Assembly: GCF_001580995.1 (NCBI RefSeq) | Contig: NZ_LHZU01000125.1 | Location: forward strand, 1-54,652 | Length of the DNA: 54,652 nucleotides | Source of the DNA: Acetobacter senegalensis | Lineage (GTDB): Bacteria; Pseudomonadota; Alphaproteobacteria; Acetobacterales; Acetobacteraceae | Direction: 5' to 3' | Shown here: piece by piece, positions 17,210 through 27,700 of the stretch | How the letters are laid out: each line of letters opens with the position of its first letter | Numbering within the stretch: the stretch's first letter is position 1 | Program-made: the position numbers and the translations under genes | Notes under the pieces: model-generated | Database searches by the model: none | What the model saw: the letters and a program-made list of their open reading frames with translations, nothing else | Told to the model about the DNA's origin: nothing

Positions 17210-19294
17210 ATGTTCCGCAAAACACTTCTGGTCGGTTCCAGCGTCTTCACTCTGTGGGGAGGCATCGCACTGGCGGCTGATGCACCTGTTTCAAAGCCAC
17301 AGAAAGGTCTGCCTGCCAAAAAACAGATTGTGGCTGTATCGGCGTCCTCCGCCTCTCAGCCACTCTCCAGTCAGGCGGTATCGGAACTGATAACAGTCAG
17401 TGCAGCCCGTACTCCTACCCGAACAGATGATATTGGCACGGCTCTTACCATCATCACGGAAGAACAGATGCTGACCCAGCAGCGCCGCACGTTGCCAGAT
17501 ATTCTGGCACGTCAGCCGGGGCTGAACGTAGTGCGCTCTGGCGGGTTTGGGGCGACAACGGCCATTTTCATGCGCGGCAACAATGCCAATGAGGTAAAGG
17601 TGCGGCTGGACGGCATGGACGTGAACGATGGCAGCTCCGCCAGCGGCATGTTTGATGCCGGGCAGTTTGTAACGGATGGTCTCGGTCGGATAGAAATTCT
17701 GCGTGGCCCACAAAGTGGTCTTTACGGCGCTGATGCCATGGCAGGGGTGATTGATATGACCACGGCGCAGGGGCAAGGGCGTTTCAAACCGTTTGTCCGG
17801 ATAGAAGGCGGATCATATGGCACCTTCAATCAGGTGATAGGCGCGCGCGGCAGCAAAGGGCGCTTCCATTATAATGTGGAATTGTCCCACTACCGCATGG
17901 AAGGCTTCCATTCTATCCCGCGATATATTGAGCGCTATTATGGTGCCACGCAGGAGCAGCGGCACAAAGGCAACCGTAATGATAACCGGTCTGCCAATAT
18001 CCGGCTTGGTTATGATGTGACCCGGAACTTTGATCTGGGCCTGACTGCACGTCTGATCCAAAGCAACTACCACACATATTCCCTGTACGATCTGCAAAGC
18101 GAGGCCTATGGCGGTGGAAATGTGCGGGAACAGAACAATATGAATCAGGCCGTGGTGCGGGGTACGGCGCATCTGGTGTCTTTCAATGGTTTTTTTGATC
18201 AGGTCATCGGTCTTGGGTACATGACCAACCGCAACCGGTGGAACGAAACGGGCCTTTATGCCACCGGGCCGGACTATTATCGCTCAAGCCGCCTCAAGAT
18301 TGACTGGCATGGCACGTTTGATTTCAGGAAATACGGCACACTGCTTATTGGCGCCGAACATTTTCATGATACGTTTGATTCCAGCCATACGGCTGCTTCT
18401 GCCTATGATACCGGCTACCATACACAGGCCAGCATGGATACTACGGCAGGATATGGTCAGTATCAGGGGAACTGGAACCATATTCTGTATGGGGCAGCCA
18501 ATATCCGGTATGATTCCAATTCCCGTTACGGAAATTACGTGACATGGCGGGTAGCTCCCTCCATCCATATTCCCCACACCGGCACCATCATCAAAGCCAG
18601 TGCCGGGTCAGGTTTTCATGGCCCTACACTGTATCAGCTTTTTTCCAATCAGGTGGGGTCCAGTTATTCCCAGACAGGTAACTCGAACCTACGGGCTGAA
18701 AGACTGATCGGATATGATGCCGGGGTGGAACAGAAGCTATTGGGCGACAAACTGCATTTTGGCGCAACATGGTATGACAACCGCGTCAAAAACCTGATCC
18801 AGTCCACGGAAAATGTTCAGATGGTAGGGGGGTATCCCTATTATCAGTATTCCTATGGCAACGTGGCGCGTGCGCGCATGTATGGCGTGGAAGCCTTTCT
18901 GGACTGGCAGGCGCTTAAAACGCTTGATTTCAACCTGAATTATACCTGGACCCATGCACGCGATCTGAGCAGCAATCTGCCTTTGCAGCGCCGACCGCAG
19001 CACAAATTCAACTTCAACACCACCTGGACCCCCATTCAGGATCTGACGTTCTCAGGAAATATTCTTTATGTCAGTGGCTGGCGCGATCTTCCTGTTATAG
19101 GAACATCCTATTGCAGCACCTGCGGCAAGGGGCATGGTTACTTCACCGTAGATATAGCCGCAAATTACAAGATTAACCGTTATGTCAGCATTTTTGCGCG
19201 CGCCGATAACCTGCTGAACCGGCAGTATGAAGAGCCAATCGGCTATCTTCAGCCCGGCCGAGGGGGATATGGTGGCGTGACACTGAGCTACTGA
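17210..19294 (+). CDS. btuB: TonB-dependent vitamin B12 receptor BtuB
   Basis: Outer-membrane receptor for cobalamin. A signal peptide (MFRKTLLVGSSVFTLWGG on) is followed by a TonB-box-like SELITVSAAR. The plug has RTLPDILARQPGLNVVRSGG, IFMRGNNANEVKVRLDGMDVND and IEILRGPQSGLYGADAMAG, close to BtuB. The barrel ends YGGVTLSY. The start is the ATG at 17210; the open frame extends upstream into the riboswitch, where translation is not expected. B12 specificity is supported by the upstream riboswitch and by the btuF-btuC-btuD genes that follow, the first joined by a one-base overlap. Confidence 0.93.
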   Translation: MFRKTLLVGSSVFTLWGGIALAADAPVSKPQKGLPAKKQIVAVSASSASQPLSSQAVSELITVSAARTPTRTDDIGTALTIITEEQMLTQQRRTLPDILARQPGLNVVRSGGFGATTAIFMRGNNANEVKVRLDGMDVNDGSSASGMFDAGQFVTDGLGRIEILRGPQSGLYGADAMAGVIDMTTAQGQGRFKPFVRIEGGSYGTFNQVIGARGSKGRFHYNVELSHYRMEGFHSIPRYIERYYGATQEQRHKGNRNDNRSANIRLGYDVTRNFDLGLTARLIQSNYHTYSLYDLQSEAYGGGNVREQNNMNQAVVRGTAHLVSFNGFFDQVIGLGYMTNRNRWNETGLYATGPDYYRSSRLKIDWHGTFDFRKYGTLLIGAEHFHDTFDSSHTAASAYDTGYHTQASMDTTAGYGQYQGNWNHILYGAANIRYDSNSRYGNYVTWRVAPSIHIPHTGTIIKASAGSGFHGPTLYQLFSNQVGSSYSQTGNSNLRAERLIGYDAGVEQKLLGDKLHFGATWYDNRVKNLIQSTENVQMVGGYPYYQYSYGNVARARMYGVEAFLDWQALKTLDFNLNYTWTHARDLSSNLPLQRRPQHKFNFNTTWTPIQDLTFSGNILYVSGWRDLPVIGTSYCSTCGKGHGYFTVDIAANYKINRYVSIFARADNLLNRQYEEPIGYLQPGRGGYGGVTLSY

Positions 19295-20142
19295 TGTACC
19301 AGTGGCTGCTTCGGCTGGGGCTGTATGGCCTGCTGTGCATGGTGCTTCCTGCCCCAGTAAAAGCGGCCGCGCGGATTGTGTCTCTGAACCTCTGTACGGA
19401 TCAGTTGAGCTTGATGCTGGCGGATCGGGCCGAGATTGCAGGACTCAGCCCGTTGGCGCGGGATTGTTCTGGTTCGGTGCTCTGCCAAAAAGCGCAGGCT
19501 ATGCCAGTTCTTGCTCCTACGGCGGAAAACGTGATTGGTGCCCACCCTGATGTTGTGCTGGCAGGGCAGTTTACCGCTCGGGTGGCGGTAAAAGCCGCGC
19601 GGGAGATCGGGGCGCATGTCCTCACACTCCCTCCGGCTTCTTCTCTCGCGGATATTCCTGTCCAGATCATGCAGGTGGCGCAGGCGGTAGGGCATCCTGA
19701 ACGGGGCAGGCAGATGGTTGAAGCCTTCCAGAAGCGTCTTGCTGAACTTAGTCTGACGCGTCATTCGGATGATCCCGTGGCTGTGGTGTATGAAGCCAAC
19801 GGCTTTGTGGGCGGTTCAAATTCCCTGCCAGATGATGTGCTGGCACATGCCGGTTTGCGTAATCTCTCAACCGTGGCAGGTATTACTGCTGCGGGAAGGG
19901 TGCCTCTTGAAACCTTGCTGGCGCAGCAGCCAGATCTTCTGGTGCGTGACAGATCTGGTCAGGGTTATTCCATTGCGCAGGCCATGCTGGATAATCCGGT
20001 GTTGAAACAGTTTTTTTCAAAAAAACATGTGGTGGATATTCCCGCCTCCCTGTGGTTGTGCGGCCTGCCTCAGACACTGGATGCCGTTGACCTCCTGCGT
20101 CAGGCGCGTGAGGGCCTGATACAGACGGAGGGGACACAATGA
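19294..20142 (+). CDS. btuF: periplasmic cobalamin-binding protein
   Basis: Solute-binding component of the B12 ABC importer, family of helical-backbone metal/cofactor receptors. The 282-residue protein has a signal peptide (LGLYGLLCMVLPAPVKA), then ARIVSLNLCTDQLSLMLAD, the usual opening of such receptors. The two lobes include PTAENVIGAHPDVVLAG and later VPLETLLAQQPDLLV. Its ATG shares its A with the btuB stop codon, and its end overlaps the permease gene by four bases. Assignment to B12 rather than haem or siderophore rests on the operon and riboswitch. Confidence 0.9.
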   Translation: MYQWLLRLGLYGLLCMVLPAPVKAAARIVSLNLCTDQLSLMLADRAEIAGLSPLARDCSGSVLCQKAQAMPVLAPTAENVIGAHPDVVLAGQFTARVAVKAAREIGAHVLTLPPASSLADIPVQIMQVAQAVGHPERGRQMVEAFQKRLAELSLTRHSDDPVAVVYEANGFVGGSNSLPDDVLAHAGLRNLSTVAGITAAGRVPLETLLAQQPDLLVRDRSGQGYSIAQAMLDNPVLKQFFSKKHVVDIPASLWLCGLPQTLDAVDLLRQAREGLIQTEGTQ

Positions 20143-21143
20143 AAACCCGCGGCTGGATACTGAATGGTGGGCTGGTGGCCTGCATTATAGCGCTCTCCGC
20201 CGTGTCCCTGTTGTGGGGGGAACATGCGTTTTCGTTCACGCAAGCATTGCGGGAATGGCTGGCTGGGCAGCATACGGCAGAGGCTGTTATCTTAGGGGAA
20301 CTGCGCCTGCCGCGTATGCTGCTGGCTATCATGGTGGGGGGAAGTCTGGGGCTTTCTGGTGCTGTGTTGCAGGGCTATCTGCGTAATCCGCTGGCAGACC
20401 CCGGGTTGCTCGGGGTGTCAGGCGGGGCAGCGCTGGGCGCGGTGTGCGTGTTTTATACGGGGCTCGCGCAACTGGGGCTTGCTATTCTGCCGCTGGGTGG
20501 GCTTGCCGGGGCACTTGTGGCAGCCGCCCTGCTGGTCATGCTGGTGGGGCGGGGTGGGGCCTTGGTCTTGCTGCTTGCCGGTGCGGCACTCAGTAGTTTT
20601 ACAGCAGCACTGACAGCCATGGTGCTCAATCTGGTACCAAGCCCTTATGCGTCTTTTGAAATCATGCGCTGGCTTATGGGGTCTCTGACTGATCGTACCA
20701 TGTTGGATGTCCTGCTGGTGTTGCCCGGTGTTGTCCTGGGTACTCTTCTTATGGCGTCTTCCGCTCGGGCGCTTGATGCTCTGACTATGGGGGAAGATGT
20801 CGCCACAACGCTCGGTTTCCAGTTGAAAGGCATCACAGGCGTGCAGATGCGTATTGTTATGGGTACGTCTCTTGCCGTTGGGTCCTGTGTTGCCGTCTCT
20901 GGTGCAATCGGGTTTGTGGGGCTTGTTGTTCCGCATCTGCTGCGCGGGCTTGCGGGCCATCGGCCATCACGCCTGTTGCTGCCCGCCTTCCTTGGTGGCG
21001 CAACACTGCTTTTGGGTGCGGATGTGGTGGTGCGTTTGGCCGCCACGCACAAGGAATTACAGATTGGCGTTGTGACGGCCCTGATTGGGGCTCCGGTGTT
21101 TTTCCACAGGGTGATCCAGTTCAGAAAGCGCGGAGGGTTCTGA
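20139..21143 (+). CDS. btuC: cobalamin ABC transporter permease
   Basis: Inner-membrane permease of the FecCD/BtuC family, 334 residues with about ten membrane helices. Typical family patterns are LRLPRMLLAIMVGGSLGLSG, GYLRNPLADPGLLGVSGGAA, the cytoplasmic coupling-loop region (ALDALTMGEDVATTLGF) and GFVGLVVPHLLR. It overlaps the upstream btuF by ATGA and the downstream ATPase gene by one base (TGATG), so the three transporter genes are translationally coupled. It should form the BtuC2D2 channel that receives B12 from BtuF. Confidence 0.93.
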   Translation: MKTRGWILNGGLVACIIALSAVSLLWGEHAFSFTQALREWLAGQHTAEAVILGELRLPRMLLAIMVGGSLGLSGAVLQGYLRNPLADPGLLGVSGGAALGAVCVFYTGLAQLGLAILPLGGLAGALVAAALLVMLVGRGGALVLLLAGAALSSFTAALTAMVLNLVPSPYASFEIMRWLMGSLTDRTMLDVLLVLPGVVLGTLLMASSARALDALTMGEDVATTLGFQLKGITGVQMRIVMGTSLAVGSCVAVSGAIGFVGLVVPHLLRGLAGHRPSRLLLPAFLGGATLLLGADVVVRLAATHKELQIGVVTALIGAPVFFHRVIQFRKRGGF

Positions 21144-21901
21144 TGCTGACCGTTACCGCTCTCTCCTGCCAGATTGGCCAGAATACGTTGCTCCGTTCCG
21201 CGTCTGCTACTTTTCCCGCAGGATGTGTGACGGGGCTTATCGGCCCTAATGGTGCGGGCAAAAGCACCCTTTTGCGTATCATGGCGGGTCTGACCGTGCC
21301 CACCACAGGGACTGTTTTGGTGCAGGGCCATACCCTTGCTGCGCTCACGCCAATGGAGCGTGCCCGGTTGCTGGCTTATATGCCGCAGGATATTCCGCCG
21401 TTTCCGCCCATGCCTGTGCGTGAAATCGCATCTCTGGGGCGTCTGCCATATGGCGAAGGAGCCAGTCAGGCCGAGCATCATCCCGCTGTTGGTCGTGCTC
21501 TGGCGCTGACCGGTTTGCAGGCTTTGGCAGGACGTGCTGCAGATCAGCTTTCAGGGGGAGAAAGAGCCCGCTTGATGCTGGCGCGGGCTTTGAGCACAGA
21601 GACGCCCGTGCTGCTGGCGGATGAGGCTGTGGCCGCGCTTGATCCGGCCCACGCGCTCTCGGTCATGCATCTTCTGCGGGCGCTTGCGGCGGAGGGCCGC
21701 TGCATTGTGCTGGTTATTCACGATTTGCTTTTGGCAACGCGGTTCTGCGATCAACTGGTACTGATGAAGGACGGAGAAACCGTAAAAAGCCTGCCGCCAT
21801 CAGGCCTGACGGAAGACATTCTTCAGTCCGTTTATGGCGTCACCACCCGCCGGATTGAGCAGGGATGGGTTCCGTGGGATCTGGCAAAAGCTCCCCGGTG
21901 A
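21143..21901 (+). CDS. btuD: cobalamin ABC transporter ATP-binding protein
   Basis: ATPase subunit of the B12 importer, 252 residues. Walker A is GPNGAGKST (about residue 34), the Q-loop is YMPQDI, and the signature is LSGGERARLMLARAL. The Walker B region reads VLLADEAVAALDP, with Ala where many family members have Pro after the catalytic Glu. The H-loop is VLVIHDLLLA. This is the last gene of the btu operon and is convergent with a TetR-family regulator gene 34 bases downstream. Confidence 0.93.
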   Translation: MLTVTALSCQIGQNTLLRSASATFPAGCVTGLIGPNGAGKSTLLRIMAGLTVPTTGTVLVQGHTLAALTPMERARLLAYMPQDIPPFPPMPVREIASLGRLPYGEGASQAEHHPAVGRALALTGLQALAGRAADQLSGGERARLMLARALSTETPVLLADEAVAALDPAHALSVMHLLRALAAEGRCIVLVIHDLLLATRFCDQLVLMKDGETVKSLPPSGLTEDILQSVYGVTTRRIEQGWVPWDLAKAPR

Positions 21902-21935
21902 GAGAGTGGTTGTTCCAGACGCTTGAGCCGGTTTT

Positions 21936-22610
21936 TCAGGCTCCTCTGGCGCTGGCAGCACGAATACTCGCGGCTGACATTTTTGCGCTCAGATCGGCAA
22001 CATCCTGAATATCCATAAGCGGGTTATGGGAGATATAGAGCAATGCTTCCAGCCCGGTTGTCAGGACCGTGGACGCAATAAAGTTCATGCGATCCGGGGA
22101 AATATGCTGCATGCTGACAGTCTGGATCAGCTTTTTTTTCAGATCATCCAGCATCTCGCTTGTTTCTGGCATGCTGAACAGGCGCGCTCGGACATGGTGC
22201 TGGTTCAGTTCAAAAAAACGGGGTGCGCCGCTAATACTCAGTAGCTCGCGCAACACGGCATTATGGCTTCTGACAAGCATCTCCTCCAGCTTATCCGTCT
22301 CACACCGGGACTGTAGAATGGCACTCCGAACCCGTTGGATAATTTTGATCAGAAGCAGATCAAAAATGACATCTTTGGTTTTGTAGTAATTATAGAAGCT
22401 GCCAGGTGAGACCGTGCTGACGGAAACAATGTCCCGTATGGTGGCGGCATCAAAACCAAGAGTGGAAAAAACTTTCCATGCGGCGCTTTCCAGAGCGTCC
22501 TGCTTGAAGGCTTTCGTCATTTCGCGCTTTTGAGACGCACGATAAGCCCCACGCTTTTTGGCGCCTGCTGCACTGTCCTCAGAAAGTTTATCCTGTTGTT
22601 GCCGTGCCAA
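21936..22610 (-). CDS. TetR-family transcriptional regulator
   Basis: A 224-residue TetR-type regulator. The helix-turn-helix lies near residues 38-85 (DALESAAWKVFSTLGFDAATIRDI, then VSPGSFYNYYKTKDVIFDLLL). The C-terminal ligand domain has no recognised specificity. The start appears to be TTG at 22610, eleven bases after AGGAG; an internal ATG (at KREMTKAF) is an alternative without a ribosome binding site. A basic N-terminal arm of about 30 residues precedes the DNA-binding domain if the TTG is used. It is divergent from the GltD-like/NifJ operon across an AT-rich spacer containing palindromes. It probably controls that operon, but this is inference. Confidence 0.88.
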   Translation of the reverse strand: MARQQQDKLSEDSAAGAKKRGAYRASQKREMTKAFKQDALESAAWKVFSTLGFDAATIRDIVSVSTVSPGSFYNYYKTKDVIFDLLLIKIIQRVRSAILQSRCETDKLEEMLVRSHNAVLRELLSISGAPRFFELNQHHVRARLFSMPETSEMLDDLKKKLIQTVSMQHISPDRMNFIASTVLTTGLEALLYISHNPLMDIQDVADLSAKMSAASIRAASARGA

Positions 22611-23063
22611 CGGTGTTCACACTCCTTGCTAATCCCTCAATACGTTAAAGATTTCCACAAAACGTCAAACAAGTATAGCCGCAGGAGCATGGCTCCGGCC
22701 TCATAGGCGATGTCTTATAATTATGACTAATGTGTCAAAATTATAAATCTATGCGTTTTAATAGAAAATAGAGGACAAAATAGGTTCTGATTTTGGAATT
22801 GTATTAAAAACAAGGTTATATACTTAAATATGCGTGTCTATTTTTGGAATTAGGTTCAAAATTTAATAATAAATAAAAATGAAATCCCACCAAAAAAGTT
22901 GACGTCAAAGTCGCAAATTGTATGGTGCTCACGGGATAGCGATTTGGGCGTAGGGAAGAAAGCCTGTCGGGGTGCTGCGCCATATGGGGCAGCTTTCTGC
23001 TGGAGCGCGCAGCACGCTCTGCGTTTCCTTGCGACAAAAAATCGGGGAGAGCGCGACGTGCCG
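22611..23063. promoter_or_regulatory. AT-rich divergent control region with palindromes and repeats
   Basis: About 450 bases, much more AT-rich than the flanking genes. Elements seen: the palindrome TTGACGTCAA (22899-22908), with a half-site-like ACGTCAAA near 22666; a direct repeat TTTTGGAATT at 22791-22800 and 22842-22851, each paired with a TAGGTTC copy in opposite order; and a GC-rich stem-loop GCTGC/GCAGC at 22974-22993 inside an AGAAAGC/GCTTTCT pair. These could be operators for the TetR protein or an untranslated leader. Coding could extend to a GTG at 23058. Confidence 0.45.
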
Positions 23064-24755
23064 ATGAAATGTCATGACATGACCCAAACCATGCAGGAAA
23101 CAACCCGGCGTGGTGTCGGGAGCAAACGCTGGCAGAAGCCAGTTTACCGGGATTTTCTTCCGCCCTGTAACCATGCCTGCCCTGCTGGTGAGGATATTCA
23201 GGGCTGGCTTTCACATGCTCAGGCCGGTGATTACCAAAAGGCATGGCAGGCTCTGGTAGCCAATAATCCTATGCCGTCTGTTCATGGGCGCGCCTGTTAT
23301 CACCCTTGTGAAAATAGCTGCAACCGGGGCGATCTGGATGCGCCAGTGGCCATTCATGCCGTGGAACGTTTTCTGGGTGATCTGGCGCTTCAGAATGGCT
23401 GGAGTTTTCAGGCTGCTCCGCCAACAGGCAAGAAAGTCCTGGTTGTTGGGGCCGGTCCGGCTGGGTTGTCCTGCGCCTATCATCTGGCACGGTTAGGGCA
23501 TCAGGTGGAAATTCGGGATGCCGCGGCTGAACCGGGCGGCATGATGATGCACGGTATTCCCGCCTATCGTCTCCCGCGTGCGCCGCTTCAGGCGGAAATT
23601 GCCCGCATCACTGCCATGCCGGGCGTTAGCTTGCGGTGTGGTGAAGCCGTGGATGATGTTTTGAAAGCCCAGAAGGACGGCGGTTTTGATGCTGTTTTTG
23701 TGGGTGTGGGTGCGCAACTTGCCAATCATCTGAACATCCCGGCATCTGATGGTAAACGCATGATCGATGCGGTGGATATGCTGGCGGATGTGAGCAAGGG
23801 CGGCAGACCGTTCCTCGGGCGTTCGGTAGCGGTTGTCGGCGGCGGCAATGTCGCCATGGATGCGGCCCGAACAGCTGAGCGGCTCGGTGCGCAGGATACA
23901 GTTCTGGTTTTCCGTTACGATGCAGCGCATATGGAGGCCCTTCCGGCGGAAGCCGCCGAGGCATTTGCCGAGGGGGTGAAAATCAAATGGCTCAGTGTTG
24001 TTGACCATTTTGGCACGGATGGCGTGACCATAGAAAAAGTGACGCTGAACCCGGACGGCAGCGTTACCCCAACAGGGGAAACCACACATCTACCCGCCGA
24101 TGCCGTGGTGATGGCGGTTGGCCAACATAGTGATCTCTCCCTTGTGAAAAAAGCGCCCGGAGTTACGGTCAACACACATGATACGATTGATGTTGATCCG
24201 GCAGTTCTGATGACGGGCCACTCCGGTATTTTTGCTGGCGGAGACTGCATTGGTGGCGCACGAACCATGACCGCCGCAACCGGCCACGGAAAACGCGCTG
24301 CTCGCGCAATAGATGCCTATCTGGCTGGCAGGCGATACCAGCACCCTGATACGCATCCGTTGGTGACAGCAGATATGCTGCATCTGCCTGATTACAGGGA
24401 GACTACACGCCAAAAGCAGCCTGTCAAAGATACTGAAGATCGAAAAGATTTTTCGGAAATAACCGGAGGGCTTACGGAAAAGGCGGCCCGTTATGAAGCC
24501 GGCCGCTGCCTTTCCTGCGGTAATTGCTATGAGTGCGATAATTGTTACGCCGCCTGCCCGGAGCAAGCCATAACCCGGTTGGGGCACGGAAACGGATACT
24601 CTGTCTCTCTCGATCTGTGTTCCGGCTGTGCCGTGTGTGCGGAACAATGCCCCTGCCATGCCATAGAAATGATGCCTGAACCAACAGATGCAGCAGCACC
24701 TGTTGGCAGCCTTGGAGAGCCCATTACGCCAACGCAGTTCAAAGTGCGGGCATAA
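23064..24755 (+). CDS. GltD-like FAD/NAD(P) oxidoreductase fused to a ferredoxin domain
   Basis: A flavoprotein related to the small subunit of glutamate synthase. The N-terminal Fe-S region (PPCNHACPAGEDIQGWL, ACYHPCENSC) is followed by the FAD-binding Rossmann motif VVGAGPAGLSCAYHLA near residue 130, a second nucleotide-binding motif VVGGGNVAMDAARTAERLGA near 258, and a closing GIFAGGDC. The C-terminus carries a cysteine-rich ferredoxin module, CLSCGNCYECDNCYAACP near residue 483 and CSGCAVCAEQCPCHAIEM. The gene directly precedes nifJ, so it may pass electrons between PFOR-bound clusters or ferredoxin and NAD(P). Start choice between ATG 23064 and GTG 23058 is uncertain. Confidence 0.85.
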   Translation: MKCHDMTQTMQETTRRGVGSKRWQKPVYRDFLPPCNHACPAGEDIQGWLSHAQAGDYQKAWQALVANNPMPSVHGRACYHPCENSCNRGDLDAPVAIHAVERFLGDLALQNGWSFQAAPPTGKKVLVVGAGPAGLSCAYHLARLGHQVEIRDAAAEPGGMMMHGIPAYRLPRAPLQAEIARITAMPGVSLRCGEAVDDVLKAQKDGGFDAVFVGVGAQLANHLNIPASDGKRMIDAVDMLADVSKGGRPFLGRSVAVVGGGNVAMDAARTAERLGAQDTVLVFRYDAAHMEALPAEAAEAFAEGVKIKWLSVVDHFGTDGVTIEKVTLNPDGSVTPTGETTHLPADAVVMAVGQHSDLSLVKKAPGVTVNTHDTIDVDPAVLMTGHSGIFAGGDCIGGARTMTAATGHGKRAARAIDAYLAGRRYQHPDTHPLVTADMLHLPDYRETTRQKQPVKDTEDRKDFSEITGGLTEKAARYEAGRCLSCGNCYECDNCYAACPEQAITRLGHGNGYSVSLDLCSGCAVCAEQCPCHAIEMMPEPTDAAAPVGSLGEPITPTQFKVRA

Positions 24756-24769
24756 GGAGGGAACGGGTG

Positions 24770-27700
24770 ATGACCGAACAGACAATCACAACAGATGGAA
24801 ACACCGCAGTTGCCCACATTGCCTATCGGGTCAATGAGGTTTGCGCCATTTATCCTATCACCCCCTCTTCCCCCATGGCGGAATTGGCGGATACCTGGTC
24901 AGATCAGGGCGTGCAGAACATCTGGGGAGAAATCCCTCTTGTGCAGGAAATGCAGGCGGAAGGGGGTGCCGCGGGGTGTGTGCATGGTTCCCTGCAATCT
25001 GGTGCGTTGACCACCACTTTTACCTCCTCGCAGGGGCTGATGCTCATGCTGCCCAACATGTTCAAGATTGCAGGTGAACTGACATCAACAGTCTTCCATG
25101 TTGCCGCACGGGCACTTGCTGCTGGCGCATCCTCCATTTTTGGTGATCATCAGGATATCATGGTGGCCCGCACAACGGGCTTTGCGCTTCTGGGTGCCAG
25201 TTCCGTGCAGGAAGCCCATGATCTCGCCCTTATCGCTCAGGCGGCAACGTTGGCGGCGCGGGTTCCATTTATTCATTTTGCAGATGGTTTCCGGACATCT
25301 CATGAATATAACGGCGTCACGCTGGTGCCTGATGATGTCATCCGCGCCATGATTGATGAAACGCATGTTCTGGCACACCGGCAGCGTGCGTTGAGTCCGG
25401 AACACCCGTTTATTCGGGGAACATGGCAGAACCCGGATACATATTTTCAGACAAGGGAGTCGGTTAACCCGTTTTATGAGCGTGTGCCTGATCATGTGCA
25501 GGCCGCCATGCAGCGCTTTGCCACACTCACCGGCCGGTCTTACGATCTTTTCCAGTATGATGGCGCACCAGATCCGGATCGTGTGGTGATCTGCATGGGG
25601 TCCGGCGCTGAGGTGGTGCGGGAGACGGCAAAATGGCTGTGTCAGCAGGGTGAAAAGGTCGGGTGCCTGCAGGTCAGGTTATATCGGCCTTTTTCAGCAA
25701 AACATTTTATTGCGGCGTTGCCGAAAAGTGTGACGTCCATCGCGGTTCTGGACCGTACCAAGGAGCCAGGCGCGCCGATGGAACCCCTGCATGCAGATGT
25801 GGTGAGTGTTCTGGCGGAAGCCGTGGCCGATGGCGCATTCCCGCACATGCCTAAGGTGATAGGCGGACGCTATGGTCTCTCTTCCCGTGATTTCAATCCC
25901 GGCATGGCCCGTGCGGTCTTTGATGAACTCTCAAAACCTGTCCCAAAAAACCGATTTACAGTCGGTATTATTGACGATGTTGGTCATACCCATCTGGACT
26001 ATGATGAGACATTTGATATTGAACCTGCTGGTACTGTGCGCTGTCTGTTTTATGGCCTTGGTGCCGATGGTACCGTTGGTGCAAACAAGAATAGCGTCAA
26101 AATTCTAAGCGAGAAGCCCGGCTGGTATGCTCAGGCCTATTTTGATTATGACTCCCATAAATCTGGCGGCCAGACAGTCTCACACGTGCGTTTTGGCAAG
26201 CAGCCCATCACGGCTCCTTACCTGATCCGTCATGCTGATTTTGTTGCCTGCCACAAGTTTGATTTTTTGTTCCGGCGGGATGTTCTGGGAGCGGCCAACT
26301 CTGGCGCTACATTTCTCCTCAATAGTCCGTACTCCGTTGAAGATGTATGGGACCAGCTTCCACGCAAGGTGCAGGATCAGATTGTCAGCAAGAAACTCCG
26401 CTTTTTTGTGATCAATGCGTCTGATGTTGCTCTCAAGCTTGGGTTGGGGCCACGGGTCAACACCATATTGCAGACCTGCTTTTTCCATCTTTCCAATGTT
26501 CTGCCCCCAGAAGAAGCAATCGCAGAAATCAAGAAGGCCATTCAGAAAACATATGGTGCAAAAGGTGATGCTGTTGTCAGGCTGAATTATGCAGCCGTTG
26601 ATGCAGCAATAGCGGCATTGCATGAGGTAACTGTTCCAGATCAGGCTACGGGTAATGTGCCTATGCCGCTGATTATTCCCGCGGATGCCCCCTTGTTTGT
26701 GCAGCAGGTAACGGGTGAAATCATGGCGGGGCGGGGAGACTTGATTCCTGTCAGCCATATGCCGGTTGATGGAACATTTCCCGGTGGCACCACGCAGTAT
26801 GAAAAGCGTAATATTGCTGTTGAAGTACCTGTGTGGGACCCGGATAGCTGCCTTCAGTGTGGGCAGTGCAGCATTGTTTGCCCCCATAGTGTCATACGCG
26901 CCAAAATGTATGATGAAGACGAACTGGCGGACGCACCGGACTCTTTCAAATCTGCGCCAGTCAATGCCCGTGGGTATCCATCCTCCCGCTTTACACTTCA
27001 GTTCTATGTGGAAGATTGTACTGGGTGCAGTGTCTGTGTGGAAAATTGTCCGGCCATAACGGAAGATGGCTCAAAACGGGCGATCAATATGGGAGAAAAA
27101 TTGCCTATCCTGAATCAGGAACGGCAGAATATTGCATTTTTTGAAAAACTTCCGGACATGGATCGTGCCTCAATCAATGAGGCCAATGTGCGCGGTATTC
27201 AGTTTCTGGAACCCCTGTTTGAATTCAGTGGTGCGTGTGCCGGGTGTGGCGAAGCACCTTATCTGAAACTTGTGTCCCAATTATTTGGAGACAGACTTCA
27301 GATTGCCAATGCCACCGGCTGTTCCGCCATCTTTGCAGGGAATACACCGGCCCACGCATGGAAAGCCAATGCAGAAGGGCGAGGCGTTGCATGGTCTAAT
27401 TCACTGTTTGAAGATAATGCAGAATTTGGATTGGGGTTTCGGGTAGCGGCGGACAAACAGGCCTCTCTTGCCCGCCAGCTTTTGCAGAAGCTGTCCGCTG
27501 TTGTTGGAGAGGAACTGGTAAACGCCCTTCTTGCCTCGACCCAGCACACGGAAGCTGAACTTGGGGAGCAGCGGCGTAGGGTTGCGTTACTAAAAGAAAA
27601 GCTGAAAGGTATTAAAACGCCCGATGCAATCATGCTTCTTTCGGTAGCCGATTTTCTTGTGCATCGGTCCATCTGGATTATCGGCGGTGATGGCTGGGCG

